Assembly (NCBI GenBank): GCA_022822325.1
Contig: JAJEBW010000042.1
Coordinates: 1-64,000, forward strand
Source of the DNA: Gemmatimonadota bacterium
GTDB lineage: Bacteria > Gemmatimonadota > Gemmatimonadetes > Longimicrobiales > Gaopeijiaceae
DNA length: 64,000 nt
Reading direction: 5' to 3'
The translations under genes and the position numbers were made by a program. Numbering within the stretch: the stretch's first letter is position 1; every line of letters begins with the position of its first letter. Shown piece after piece: positions 8,640 through 16,691 of the stretch. The notes beneath the pieces were generated by a model. It was not told the DNA's origin. It searched no databases and saw nothing but the letters and a program-made list of their open reading frames with translations.

Positions 8640-10124
8640 TCACCCGACCGCCTCCTCCGCGCGCCGCCGGTCCCGCAGGAAGAGCGCGCCGAAGACCAGG
8701 ACCAGAATCCCGCTCAGCGGCACGATGTAGCGGAAGGAGATCAGTCCGCCCCGGTTCTCCGCCGGTCCCAGGATCGCCCGCGCCTCCTCCACCGCCGGAT
8801 GCGTCGATCCCGATTCGATGAAGCCGCGCAGCGCGCCCGCGGTCTCCACCGGCGGCAACGTCCCTTCCGCCTCGTAGCGCTCGAGCGCCCCCGCCACCAG
8901 CGCCAGCCCCGACCGCAGGTCGTCCCCCTCCGGACCCGGCGTCCTGAGCGACTGCGCCTCCAGCGCGCCCCCGGCATTCACCAGCACCAGCACGACCCGG
9001 TTTTCGTCCAGACCGGCGTGCGCGGCGCGATCGGCGATCGCCCCCATCTGCGGCGAGGTCACCAGCCCGACCGTCGCCATCCCCACCGTCCCCATCAGCC
9101 CCAGCCCCAGGGCGCCGCTGCGCGGAATGCGCTCCGAGACGAATCCCAGCATCGTCGGCCAGAAGTAGCAGACCCCCAGCGCGAAGACCGTCGCCGCGGC
9201 GATCACCGAGGTCACCGAGGCGCCGTAGCTCAGCCAGAGCAGCCCCGCGCCCGAGAGCGCCGCCGAAGCCAGCAGAATCCCGGTGGGCGACAGCCTGTGC
9301 AACACCGGTCCGGCGAGGTAGCGCATCACCGCCATGATCCCGTTGATATAGACCAGCACCAGGATCCCCGCCATCCCCCCCGCCTCCAGAACCGCCGGTA
9401 TCCAGCGGCCCGGCCCCAGCTCGATCGACGCCGTCATCGCCATGCAGAGGAGCATCAACCACATGAGCGGAGTGGCGAAGGTCGCGCGGAACATTCCGCC
9501 CATCGAAACCCCCGCGCGCACCCCCTCGGTCGCCGGAAAGCGTTGTCCCAGAAGGAGAAAGCCGTAAATCACAGTGGGAATGAGGATCAGCGCGATCTTG
9601 ATCCGCCAGTCCCCGGTTCCCATGCCGTCGAGCGCGTAGGCCGCCAGTCCCCCCAGCACGATCCCGCCGGGAAACCAGACGTGAAACTGATTCAGCTTGA
9701 CCGTCTTCTTTTCCGGATAGAGCGCCGCCACAAGGGGATTGCAGGCCGCCTCGACCAGCCCGTTCGCCATCGCGATCACGAGTCCCCCCGCGAAGAGCGT
9801 CCCGAAGCCGGTCGCGAAGATCATGACCAGCGCCCCGGCGAGGTGCCCGACCCAGGCCATCCGCACCAGGAAACGCATCCCCAGCGTGTCGCAAAGGGGC
9901 GCGAAGACCACCTGCGAGACCGCGAATCCCCAGAGTGCGGCGCCCCCGATCCAGCCCACCTGCGCGTTGTTGAGCGCGAAGGCGCCCTTCAGATCGAACA
10001 TCACCGCGCCCACCGTCGCGAAGGCCACGGAGGTCGCCACCAGAGCCATGCAGCTTCCGGCAAAGAGGCGTTGGGGACTCAGGGCGGCGTCTTCGGCGCG
10101 GGCCGCCATGGCAGCTTCGTTCAT
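8640..10124 (-). CDS. MFS transporter
   Basis: A 494-residue membrane protein with about 12 hydrophobic segments spread over two halves and the GGLVIAMANGLVEAACNPL segment typical of fucose/glucose-type (FGHS-like) sugar permeases of the major facilitator superfamily. An extra stretch of roughly 100 polar residues lies before the last membrane segment (GPEGDDLRSG onward), which is unusual. The ATG at 10124 has GGAGAA six bases upstream. It sits upstream and on the same strand as the keto-sugar enzymes, with a 150-base gap to the oxidoreductase, so uptake of a sugar or keto-sugar for that pathway is the likely role. Confidence 0.8.
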   Translation of the reverse strand: MNEAAMAARAEDAALSPQRLFAGSCMALVATSVAFATVGAVMFDLKGAFALNNAQVGWIGGAALWGFAVSQVVFAPLCDTLGMRFLVRMAWVGHLAGALVMIFATGFGTLFAGGLVIAMANGLVEAACNPLVAALYPEKKTVKLNQFHVWFPGGIVLGGLAAYALDGMGTGDWRIKIALILIPTVIYGFLLLGQRFPATEGVRAGVSMGGMFRATFATPLMWLMLLCMAMTASIELGPGRWIPAVLEAGGMAGILVLVYINGIMAVMRYLAGPVLHRLSPTGILLASAALSGAGLLWLSYGASVTSVIAAATVFALGVCYFWPTMLGFVSERIPRSGALGLGLMGTVGMATVGLVTSPQMGAIADRAAHAGLDENRVVLVLVNAGGALEAQSLRTPGPEGDDLRSGLALVAGALERYEAEGTLPPVETAGALRGFIESGSTHPAVEEARAILGPAENRGGLISFRYIVPLSGILVLVFGALFLRDRRRAEEAVG

Positions 10125-10263
10125 TCGGGGTTCTCCTGCATGTTGAGCCTGCGCGATGTTCGGCCGGGGCCACGGCGCAACAGGGAACGCCCGTGGGCGC
10201 CGCTGAATCCACCGGCCGGCGGCGGTCCCCGGACAGGGACCGGGCGGCGGGATCCGCGGACGG

Positions 10264-11124
10264 CTACGCTCGGCCGGTGAGATATAGGAAGCTGGCCGTC
10301 ACCGAGGCAAGGGGGTCGTCCGGGTTGTCGTGCTCGACGAAATGGTGCTCGAATCCCGCCTGTCCGGACGCTGCCAGAATCTCGCTCCAGTCGATGACGC
10401 CCGCGCCCACTTCGGTCATTCCTCCATCCGCGGCCAGCCCCTTGAGGTGGGTCAGCGGAAAGCGTCCCGGCCAGCGGTCGAAGAGATCGAGCGCATCGGC
10501 GCCCGCCGCCGCGGACCAGTGCAGGTCGATCTCCAGATCCACGAGCGCGGCGTCCAGGCCATCGGCGAGGAGCGCGAAGCCGGTCGTGCCGCCCGGGAGC
10601 GGATCGAACTCGAAGGCGTGGTTGTGGTAGGCGACTCGAATTCCATGCGGGGCGGTGCGGGCCCCGGCGGCGTTGAGGATGTCGGCGGCGCGAAGGTAGC
10701 CCTCGGCGGTGCGCATCGATTCGTCCAGCCAGGGAAGGACCAGCCAGCGGTTACCCATCGCAAGGGCGGCCTCGATGGCGGCGTCCAGACCGGGGCCGGT
10801 CAACTCCTCCATCCCGACGTGGGCGGCCGGCGCGGTCAGCCCCGCCGCGTCGAGCCAGGCGCGAACCCGTTCCGGGGGGTGTCCGAAGGTTCCCGCGAAC
10901 TCCACCTCCCGGTAGCCGACCCGCGCCACCGCATCCAGGGTGCCCGCGAGATCGGCGGCCATCAGCGAGCGCACCGTATAGAGTTGAAGCCCGACCCGTT
11001 CAAGGGGGGGGTGGAGGGCGGAATCCGAAGCGTCGCCGGGATCGCGGTCGGTCCGGGCGCAGGCGGAGGCCATCCCGGCGCCCCAGGCAAGTCCGGCCAC
11101 TTCCAGAAATCGCTTGCGGTTCAT
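10264..11124 (-). CDS. Secreted sugar phosphate isomerase/epimerase
   Basis: 286-residue TIM-barrel protein of the AP_endonuc_2/xylose isomerase-like family, with an export signal: MNRKRFLEVAGL resembles a Tat motif and Cys22 (ASAC) may be lipidated. Motifs include LQLYTVR, a typical start of this subfamily, VAYHNHAFEF, DLEIDLHW and LTHLKGL, giving His, Glu and Asp ligands. Homologues are common beside Gfo/Idh/MocA and DUF1080 genes. It lies 140 bases upstream of the MFS gene on the same strand and may belong to the same unit. It is only distantly similar to the isomerase at 6214-7218, so it is not a recent duplicate. Confidence 0.82.
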   Translation of the reverse strand: MNRKRFLEVAGLAWGAGMASACARTDRDPGDASDSALHPPLERVGLQLYTVRSLMAADLAGTLDAVARVGYREVEFAGTFGHPPERVRAWLDAAGLTAPAAHVGMEELTGPGLDAAIEAALAMGNRWLVLPWLDESMRTAEGYLRAADILNAAGARTAPHGIRVAYHNHAFEFDPLPGGTTGFALLADGLDAALVDLEIDLHWSAAAGADALDLFDRWPGRFPLTHLKGLAADGGMTEVGAGVIDWSEILAASGQAGFEHHFVEHDNPDDPLASVTASFLYLTGRA

Positions 11125-11343
11125 GGCGAAATAGAGTAGCCCGCGGCTGCGAGCGGCGAAAGGAGGGAAAGCCGAGAAGCGCTCCGGCGGAACCCGGGGG
11201 CGTCGTCGCATGGGGGCGACGCCCGGAGTCGAATCGAGGACCGGCGGTCGGTCGCGAGCCGGATCGTCCGGCGTCATGCGCCTCGTTCCCGCCCCTGCCC
11301 CTGCGCTTCCGCCAGCCGGTGCTTCGCGATTCGCCAGTGGGAA

Positions 11344-11379
11344 ATGTCGGGATTCAGGAGGATGTCGGGATTCAGGAGG
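11344..11379. repeat. Two perfect tandem copies of an 18-bp unit
   Basis: The unit ATGTCGGGATTCAGGAGG occurs twice head to tail (11344-11361 and 11362-11379), and a third partial unit begins ATGTACAGG. It lies in the 268-base spacer between the epimerase start and the hydroxyproline dehydratase stop. On the plus strand each copy contains AGGAGG followed directly by ATG, resembling a duplicated ribosome-binding site, but no plus-strand gene follows. Probably replication slippage. Confidence 0.8.
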
Positions 11380-11392
11380 ATGTACAGGTGCC

Positions 11393-12421
11393 CTACCGGA
11401 CCGAAAACCCCCCGCGCAGCGGGTCACCCGCCTCCGCCCGGAAGCGCGCTTCGCCGGTGTAGTGCGCCTCGCCCCCGACCAGGACGCGCACGGCATCGAA
11501 CTCCCCCACCTGCGTTTCCCCCACGATGGAGCCGCTGAAGACCGCCCCCGTCACACTCGAGAAGCGTCGTTCCTCTCCCACCCCCGCCTGTCCCCGCGCC
11601 CGCTGGATCGCCATGCGCGCGGTCACCCCGCTCCCGGTCGGGCTGCGGTCCACCTGGCGGTCGGCGAAGACGCAGACATTGGCGCTGGGGCGGTCGCGGC
11701 CCATGCCGCCATCGGTGAGGATGGTGCCGTAAAGGAAGGAAAGCTCTTCGTGTTCGGGGTGCTCCAGGTCGAGCTGGGCGGTCGCGGCGCAGGTCACCGC
11801 CCAGGCGGCGTCGACCAGGCTACGGGCCGGAGAGGTGCGCACATCGAGGCCGAAGCGGGAGGCGGGAAGGAATGCGTAGAAGGCGCCGCCGTAGCCGATG
11901 TCCACCGCGATCCTGCCCGCGCCATCAAGCTGGAGCGTTGCGTCGAGGAGGGGAGCGAAGGAGGGAACGCTCTCGAAGTGGACCGCTCCCGCGCGGCCGC
12001 CCGGGCAATGCACATGCGCGACGACCAGACCGCAGGGACACTGGATTCGCACGGTTGTCCGGGGTTCGCGCGCCGCGACGACGCCGGTGTCCACCGCCCA
12101 GCGCGCCACCGCGATCGTGGCATGGCCGCACATCGTCGAATAGCCCTCGTTGTGGCAGAAGAGGACCGCGAGGTCGGCCTCCGGGTGATCGGGTTCGACC
12201 GGAATGACGCCGTACATCTCGTTGTGGCCGCGCGGTTCGTGCATCAGGAAGCGGCGCAGGTGGTCGAGGCGGCGTTGCGCGTGGCGGCGCTTGTCCAGAA
12301 TCGTGGCGCCTGGAACCGGGGGGTAGCCGCCGGTGACGATTCGGACCGGTTCACCCCCGGTATGCATCTCGCATGTGCGGATCTCGGGGTAGCGGAGGAC
12401 CTCGCCGGGGCTCGACTTCAT
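11393..12421 (-). CDS. Trans-3-hydroxy-L-proline dehydratase (proline racemase family)
   Basis: 342-residue protein of the proline racemase superfamily, with EMHTGGEP at the N-terminus. The first catalytic Cys is present (STMCGH, Cys98), but the second position is Thr (DRSPTGSG, Thr262) instead of Cys. In this superfamily the Cys/Thr pair marks trans-3-hydroxy-L-proline dehydratases (EC 4.2.1.77), which remove water to give delta-1-pyrroline-2-carboxylate, whereas Cys/Cys enzymes are racemases or epimerases. The ATG at 12421 is chosen because the longer reading frame runs into the symporter gene. It follows an SSS symporter by 25 bases, so the two are likely co-transcribed for hydroxyproline uptake and use. 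Confidence 0.88.
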   Translation of the reverse strand: MKSSPGEVLRYPEIRTCEMHTGGEPVRIVTGGYPPVPGATILDKRRHAQRRLDHLRRFLMHEPRGHNEMYGVIPVEPDHPEADLAVLFCHNEGYSTMCGHATIAVARWAVDTGVVAAREPRTTVRIQCPCGLVVAHVHCPGGRAGAVHFESVPSFAPLLDATLQLDGAGRIAVDIGYGGAFYAFLPASRFGLDVRTSPARSLVDAAWAVTCAATAQLDLEHPEHEELSFLYGTILTDGGMGRDRPSANVCVFADRQVDRSPTGSGVTARMAIQRARGQAGVGEERRFSSVTGAVFSGSIVGETQVGEFDAVRVLVGGEAHYTGEARFRAEAGDPLRGGFSVR

Positions 12422-12446
12422 GTGCGTTCCGTCCGATCGCGCTCCG

Positions 12447-13832
12447 TCATGCCGCGCCTCCCTTCCATCTCCGGGCCAGGTGCCAAAGTCCCCAGGCGAG
12501 GGCAGCCGACGCCAGCCCCCAGGCCGAGGGAACCATCCATCCTCCGCCATCCCGGGCGCTCTGCGCAACCAGCAGCGCAAGTACGCCGGCCGCCGCGGCC
12601 GCCAGCGCTTCCCCCACCCCCAGCCGCCGCGAATGGAGCCCGGCGACCACCGGCACGAAGAGGCTGACTCCCAGGAGCGAATAGAAGATCGTCAGCGCAT
12701 CGACGACATTCGGCAACAGGATCGCCAGGAGAACGCCGCTGCCTCCGCCCGCGACCGCCGCCAGCCGGGCCACCCGCAGAAGCTGCCGGTCGCTGGCCCC
12801 CGGGTTGACGAAGCGCCGGTAGAGGTCGCGCGAAAGCGAGGTCGAGAGCATGAAGAGGATCGCGTCCGCCGAGCTGATTTCGGCCGAAAGGACCGCCGCC
12901 AGCCCGAGCATTCCGATCCAGGGGGGAACGCCCGTCGTCAGGATGACCGGGAGCGCGGTCTCGGGATTGTCGAGCCCCGGGGCCGCAAGGCGCGCGATCA
13001 TTCCCAGGATCGGGGGAAGGAAGGCGAAGAGCGTCAGCGCGAGTCCCGCCAGGACGAGGCCGGTGCGGATGGCGCGTTCGTCGCGGGCGCCGAAGGCTTT
13101 CTGCAAGAGGCCGGGAGAGACGATGAAGGCGGGGACGAGGAGCGTCAGATACATCCAGCCGGAGTCGCCGTTGGCCATGAAATCGAGGTGGCCCGGAAGG
13201 GTGCGCGCATGGGCGAGAACCGCATCGGCGCCGCCCGCCTGCGAGAGCGCCGCCGGAAGCGCGATCAGGAAGCCGCAGACGAGAACCGCGAGCTGCACCA
13301 GATTGACCCAGGCCGAGCTGAGCAGGCCGCCCGCCGCGAAGTAGATCGTCATGACGACGCCGCCCGCCAGAGCGCCCAGCCACCTCGGCGCCCCCGCCAC
13401 GACCTCGAGGATCCAGGCCATCGCGATGAGCTGGGCCGCGAGGATCGCCAGGGCGCCGAACCAGAGGAGGACGGCGATGCCCAGGCGGACCGGGGGGCCG
13501 TAGCGGTGTTCGAGGTAGTCGCCGACGGTGAGGAGCGAGTGGTCGCGGGCGACGCGCCAGATTCGCGGACCGATCCAGAGCGCGAGGAGGATGGTGCCGA
13601 TTCCGGCGGAGCCGACCCACCACCAGGCAGCGAGGCCGTTCCGGTAGCCGAGGCCGGCGGCGCCGACGGTGGAGCCCGCGCCGATGTTGGCGGCGAGGAC
13701 GGTGGCGAAGATCAGCCCTGGACCGAGGGCGCGGCCCGCGACGAAGAAGTCGCCGCTGCCCGAGACGCGCCGTCCGATCGCGAGCCCGACCGCTGTGATG
13801 AGGACGACGTAGAGGAGGAGGCCGGGGAGCAT
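12447..13832 (-). CDS. Sodium:solute symporter (SSS family)
   Basis: 461-residue membrane protein with about 12-13 transmembrane helices and the SSS hallmarks: GSGDFFVAGRALGP after the first helix, ANIGAGSTVGAAG, and the AVLSAEISSADAILFMLSTSLSRDLY region that carries the sodium site. It imports a small organic solute using the sodium gradient. Its gene sits 25 bases upstream of the hydroxyproline dehydratase, so hydroxyproline or proline is the likely substrate by context. No clear ribosome-binding site is visible before the ATG at 13832, so the start could be slightly off. Confidence 0.85.
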   Translation of the reverse strand: MLPGLLLYVVLITAVGLAIGRRVSGSGDFFVAGRALGPGLIFATVLAANIGAGSTVGAAGLGYRNGLAAWWWVGSAGIGTILLALWIGPRIWRVARDHSLLTVGDYLEHRYGPPVRLGIAVLLWFGALAILAAQLIAMAWILEVVAGAPRWLGALAGGVVMTIYFAAGGLLSSAWVNLVQLAVLVCGFLIALPAALSQAGGADAVLAHARTLPGHLDFMANGDSGWMYLTLLVPAFIVSPGLLQKAFGARDERAIRTGLVLAGLALTLFAFLPPILGMIARLAAPGLDNPETALPVILTTGVPPWIGMLGLAAVLSAEISSADAILFMLSTSLSRDLYRRFVNPGASDRQLLRVARLAAVAGGGSGVLLAILLPNVVDALTIFYSLLGVSLFVPVVAGLHSRRLGVGEALAAAAAGVLALLVAQSARDGGGWMVPSAWGLASAALAWGLWHLARRWKGGAA

Positions 13833-13942
13833 TTGGCCGCGGCTTCAGGCGAGGGGGCGGCCTGGCGCGGGGAGCGTGGCCGGGCCGGGGAGGCGGCGAA
13901 GGGGGCGGCCGGGAGGCATGGCGAGACGAGTCGGGGCGGCGG

Positions 13943-15046
13943 TCAGCGGAAGGGGGGGGAGGGGGAAGGCAGGTCGCGCACGGCGGGAAGACCGGGAAGG
14001 CCCCGGGCTTTGCGCACCGCCCGCAGGATGGCGTCGGCAACGGCTTCGGCGGCGAGGGCCCCCACCTGACTGACGGAGAAGCCATCGCTGTCCCTCTCGG
14101 CGGCAAGCCCTCCGGTGGCCAGGGCGAAGAGGGCGTCGCCGTCGCCGGGGGTGTGACTGGGGACGATCGCCCGCGCGATTCCGTCCTGGGCCATCTGCGC
14201 GACCTTGGTGGCCTCGGCCTGGGTCAGACGCGCATTCGTGGCCACGACCCCGATCGTCGTGTTCCGGCCCGGCGACGGTTCAACGGCTTCTTCCCGCAGG
14301 ATCCGGCGCGCATCCACCAGGCGATCCCCCGCGCCCCGCACCCCCGCCACCACCCTCCCCGTCGCGGGATCCACAATGTCTCCCACCGCATTCACCACCA
14401 CCAGCGCGGCGACCACCAGTCCTCCCTCCAGCGCGATCGCCGCCGTGCCCACTCCCCCCTTCATCGCGCTCTCCATTCCCCGCAACTTGCCCACCGTCGC
14501 GCCCGCCCCCGCTCCCACGCTCCCTTCGGCCACCACGCCGTCGGTTGCGGCGGCCGCCGCGCGGCGTCCACACTCGGGACCGGGCCGCGCCGTGGCCACC
14601 CGCAGATCGAAGATCACCGCGCCGGGCACAATCGGCACCACCATCCCCGATCCGACCGCGAAGCCCTCGCCGCGCTCCTCCAGGTGGCGCATGACCCCTT
14701 CCCGCGCCGCCAGCCCGTATGCGCTGCCCCCCGCCAGCACCACCGCGTTGACCTCCTGCACCATGTTGACGGGGTTGAGCAGATCGGTCTCGACCGTTCC
14801 CGGGGCACCGCCGCGCACATCCACCGCGCCGATCGCGCCGCCGTCGGCCAGAATGACCGTGCAGCCGGTGGCCGCGCCGGGGTAGCCGTAATGGCCCACG
14901 CGAATGCCCGGAACCGAGGTCAGCCCCGCGCGCGTCTCCGAATCCGGCCGGCTCTCCGCACCGGACTGCCCCCGGGCGCATGGGGAGGCGGCCGCGACGA
15001 GGAGCAGAATCAGGGCCGCGACCGTGCCCTCTGACGCAAATGTCAT
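13943..15046 (-). CDS. P1 family (DmpA/S58) aminopeptidase, secreted
   Basis: 367-residue P1-family peptidase with an N-terminal signal sequence (hydrophobic residues 8-20, then SPCARGQ). GIRVGHYG and the EGSVGAGAGATVGK block are family signatures; these N-terminal-nucleophile hydrolases cleave themselves before a Ser or Thr, here likely Ser176, to form the active enzyme. Members release N-terminal amino acids from peptides or beta-peptides. The ATG at 15046 has GGAGGA four bases upstream. It is 110 bases upstream of the symporter and on the same strand, consistent with peptide or hydroxyproline-peptide use, though co-transcription is not proven. Confidence 0.87.
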   Translation of the reverse strand: MTFASEGTVAALILLLVAAASPCARGQSGAESRPDSETRAGLTSVPGIRVGHYGYPGAATGCTVILADGGAIGAVDVRGGAPGTVETDLLNPVNMVQEVNAVVLAGGSAYGLAAREGVMRHLEERGEGFAVGSGMVVPIVPGAVIFDLRVATARPGPECGRRAAAAATDGVVAEGSVGAGAGATVGKLRGMESAMKGGVGTAAIALEGGLVVAALVVVNAVGDIVDPATGRVVAGVRGAGDRLVDARRILREEAVEPSPGRNTTIGVVATNARLTQAEATKVAQMAQDGIARAIVPSHTPGDGDALFALATGGLAAERDSDGFSVSQVGALAAEAVADAILRAVRKARGLPGLPAVRDLPSPSPPFR

Positions 15047-15250
15047 GATTCCTCCGTAATGGGAGACGGATGGAAGACCGGAGCCGGAAGATAACCGCGG
15101 GCAACCGCCGGAGTTCCGCAAGGCTCCAAGCCATATCCCATCGCTCACGCCCCGGAGGCGGCGGACTTTTCCGGCACGATTTTTGCTTGATCCCCGATCC
15201 GTGCGCACAACGCCACGGCGCCGGACACGAAACCCGGGAGGAGAAGAATC

Positions 15251-15502
15251 ATGACGACACTGCACATCAGGTCACGAATCGGGCGCCGGACCTCGACGCT
15301 CGGACTGGCTCTCTCGCTCGGACTGATTTTCGGCGCGGACGGGATTATCCGTCTGACCGCAGCCGAGCGGGAACGGGGGCCCATTCCCGTCGCTCCCGTC
15401 GCGGAGACCTGCGACGGCGAAGCGCCCGCCCAGAGGGTTGATTCCTCGAAGGCTGCCGGTGTCCACTTCCAGGGACAACCCGAGGCCGAACGGAACCTCT
15501 AG
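15251..15502 (+). CDS. Small hypothetical protein with N-terminal hydrophobic segment
   Basis: An 83-residue reading frame starting with ATG at 15251, with a strong ribosome-binding site (GGGAGGAG about 8 bases upstream). Residues 14-30 (TSTLGLALSLGLIFGAD) are hydrophobic after several basic residues, as in a signal peptide or single anchor; the remainder is polar with one Cys. No family is recognised. It is divergent from the P1 peptidase gene with a 204-base spacer. The good ribosome-binding site argues that it is real, but codon shadows are common in this GC-rich DNA. Confidence 0.45.
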   Translation: MTTLHIRSRIGRRTSTLGLALSLGLIFGADGIIRLTAAERERGPIPVAPVAETCDGEAPAQRVDSSKAAGVHFQGQPEAERNL

Positions 15503-15700
15503 CCCGCCCTCCGCGGTCGCCCCCGGCGGCCGCGCCGACCATCGTCCCACACCGCCTCCTCTACCCCCGCGAGCCTCTTCGCCCCTGTCGGCCCGATCGG
15601 CGCCGACCGCATCCTCCCGGTCTTCACCCGCCCGCGCCCGCGATTCGCAGACCCTCCCCCGATCGCGCGCTCCCCTTGTCCTCGCGGCCTTCCTTCCCCC

Positions 15701-16552
15701 ATGCAAACCCTCTTCCGCCGCTTTGCGCGCCGCTACCTCCTGACGCTGGCTCTGGTCACGGTGGAATCGGCCGGGTGGATCTTCTTCCCCCTCTTCATCG
15801 GCCGCGCCATCGACAGCGTGCTGGCCGGTTCCGCCCGCGGCCTCTACGAACTCGGCGCCCTCGGCATCTTCGCCATGGCGGTCGCCGTGTTGCGCCGTCT
15901 GGTCGACAGCCGCGCCTACGCCCGCATCTACACCACCCTGGGCGAGGAAATGGTCGCGCAGGCCAATCGCAACACCACCTCCACCCGCACCGCGCGCCTC
16001 GGAATGCTCCGGGAGATCGTCGAGTTCTTCGAGAACTCCCTCCCTCAGCTCGTGGTCAGCGTCCTGGGACTGGCGGGAACGCTGGCGATCCTCGCATCGC
16101 TCAACTTTCCCATCTTCGTCGGCTGCCTGATCGTGAGCGTCGCCACCGTCACCCTCTATGCGCTCTCCGGCCGCCTGACCGTTCGCTACAACACCGGGTT
16201 GAACGACGAGGAGGAGCGCCGGGTGGACATTGTGCACTCCGGCAATCCCGTCCGCGTGGCGCGCCATCTTCGCCGCGTGATGCGATGGAACATTCGTCTC
16301 TCGGACCTCGAGGCCGCGAACTTCGGCGTGAACTGGATCTTCATGACCGCGCTGATGATCTACGCGGTCGCGGCCGCCGCCGAACGCACCATGGACTACG
16401 GTTCGATCTTCGCGGTGGTGATGTACGTCTTCGAGTTCATGGAATCGATGATGCTCCTTCCCTTCCACTATCAGCAGTGGCTGCGCCTGAAGGAGATTTC
16501 CGGACGGCTGGAGGGGATGACGGGAGCGGGCGATCCGTCCGATTCGGGGTAG
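15701..16552 (+). CDS. ABC transporter six-transmembrane domain protein without ATPase domain
   Basis: 283 residues resembling the ABC_membrane_3 type exporter domain: two N-terminal helices (LLTLALVTVESAGWIFFPL and GALGIFAMAVAVLRRL), the conserved ARIYTTLGEE segment, paired central helices (LVVSVLGLAGTLAILASL and FVGCLIVSVATVTLYAL), and two more near the end. No Walker A, signature or Walker B motif follows; the reading frame stops after a short tail (MTGAGDPSDSG). Stand-alone members of this family exist, so this need not be a truncation. No ATPase gene is adjacent. Its substrate is unknown. Confidence 0.72.
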   Translation: MQTLFRRFARRYLLTLALVTVESAGWIFFPLFIGRAIDSVLAGSARGLYELGALGIFAMAVAVLRRLVDSRAYARIYTTLGEEMVAQANRNTTSTRTARLGMLREIVEFFENSLPQLVVSVLGLAGTLAILASLNFPIFVGCLIVSVATVTLYALSGRLTVRYNTGLNDEEERRVDIVHSGNPVRVARHLRRVMRWNIRLSDLEAANFGVNWIFMTALMIYAVAAAAERTMDYGSIFAVVMYVFEFMESMMLLPFHYQQWLRLKEISGRLEGMTGAGDPSDSG

Positions 16553-16691
16553 CCTCCGGGTCGGTCCCGTGGGATTTGCGGAAGCGACGGGGTTCGGAAC
16601 CGGGATCGATCCTGCGCGGCGGGCGCCGGCCGACCCGGAACCGTAGATTGCCACCAGGGCACACCCCGCACCGTCGTCACCCGGAGGTCCC

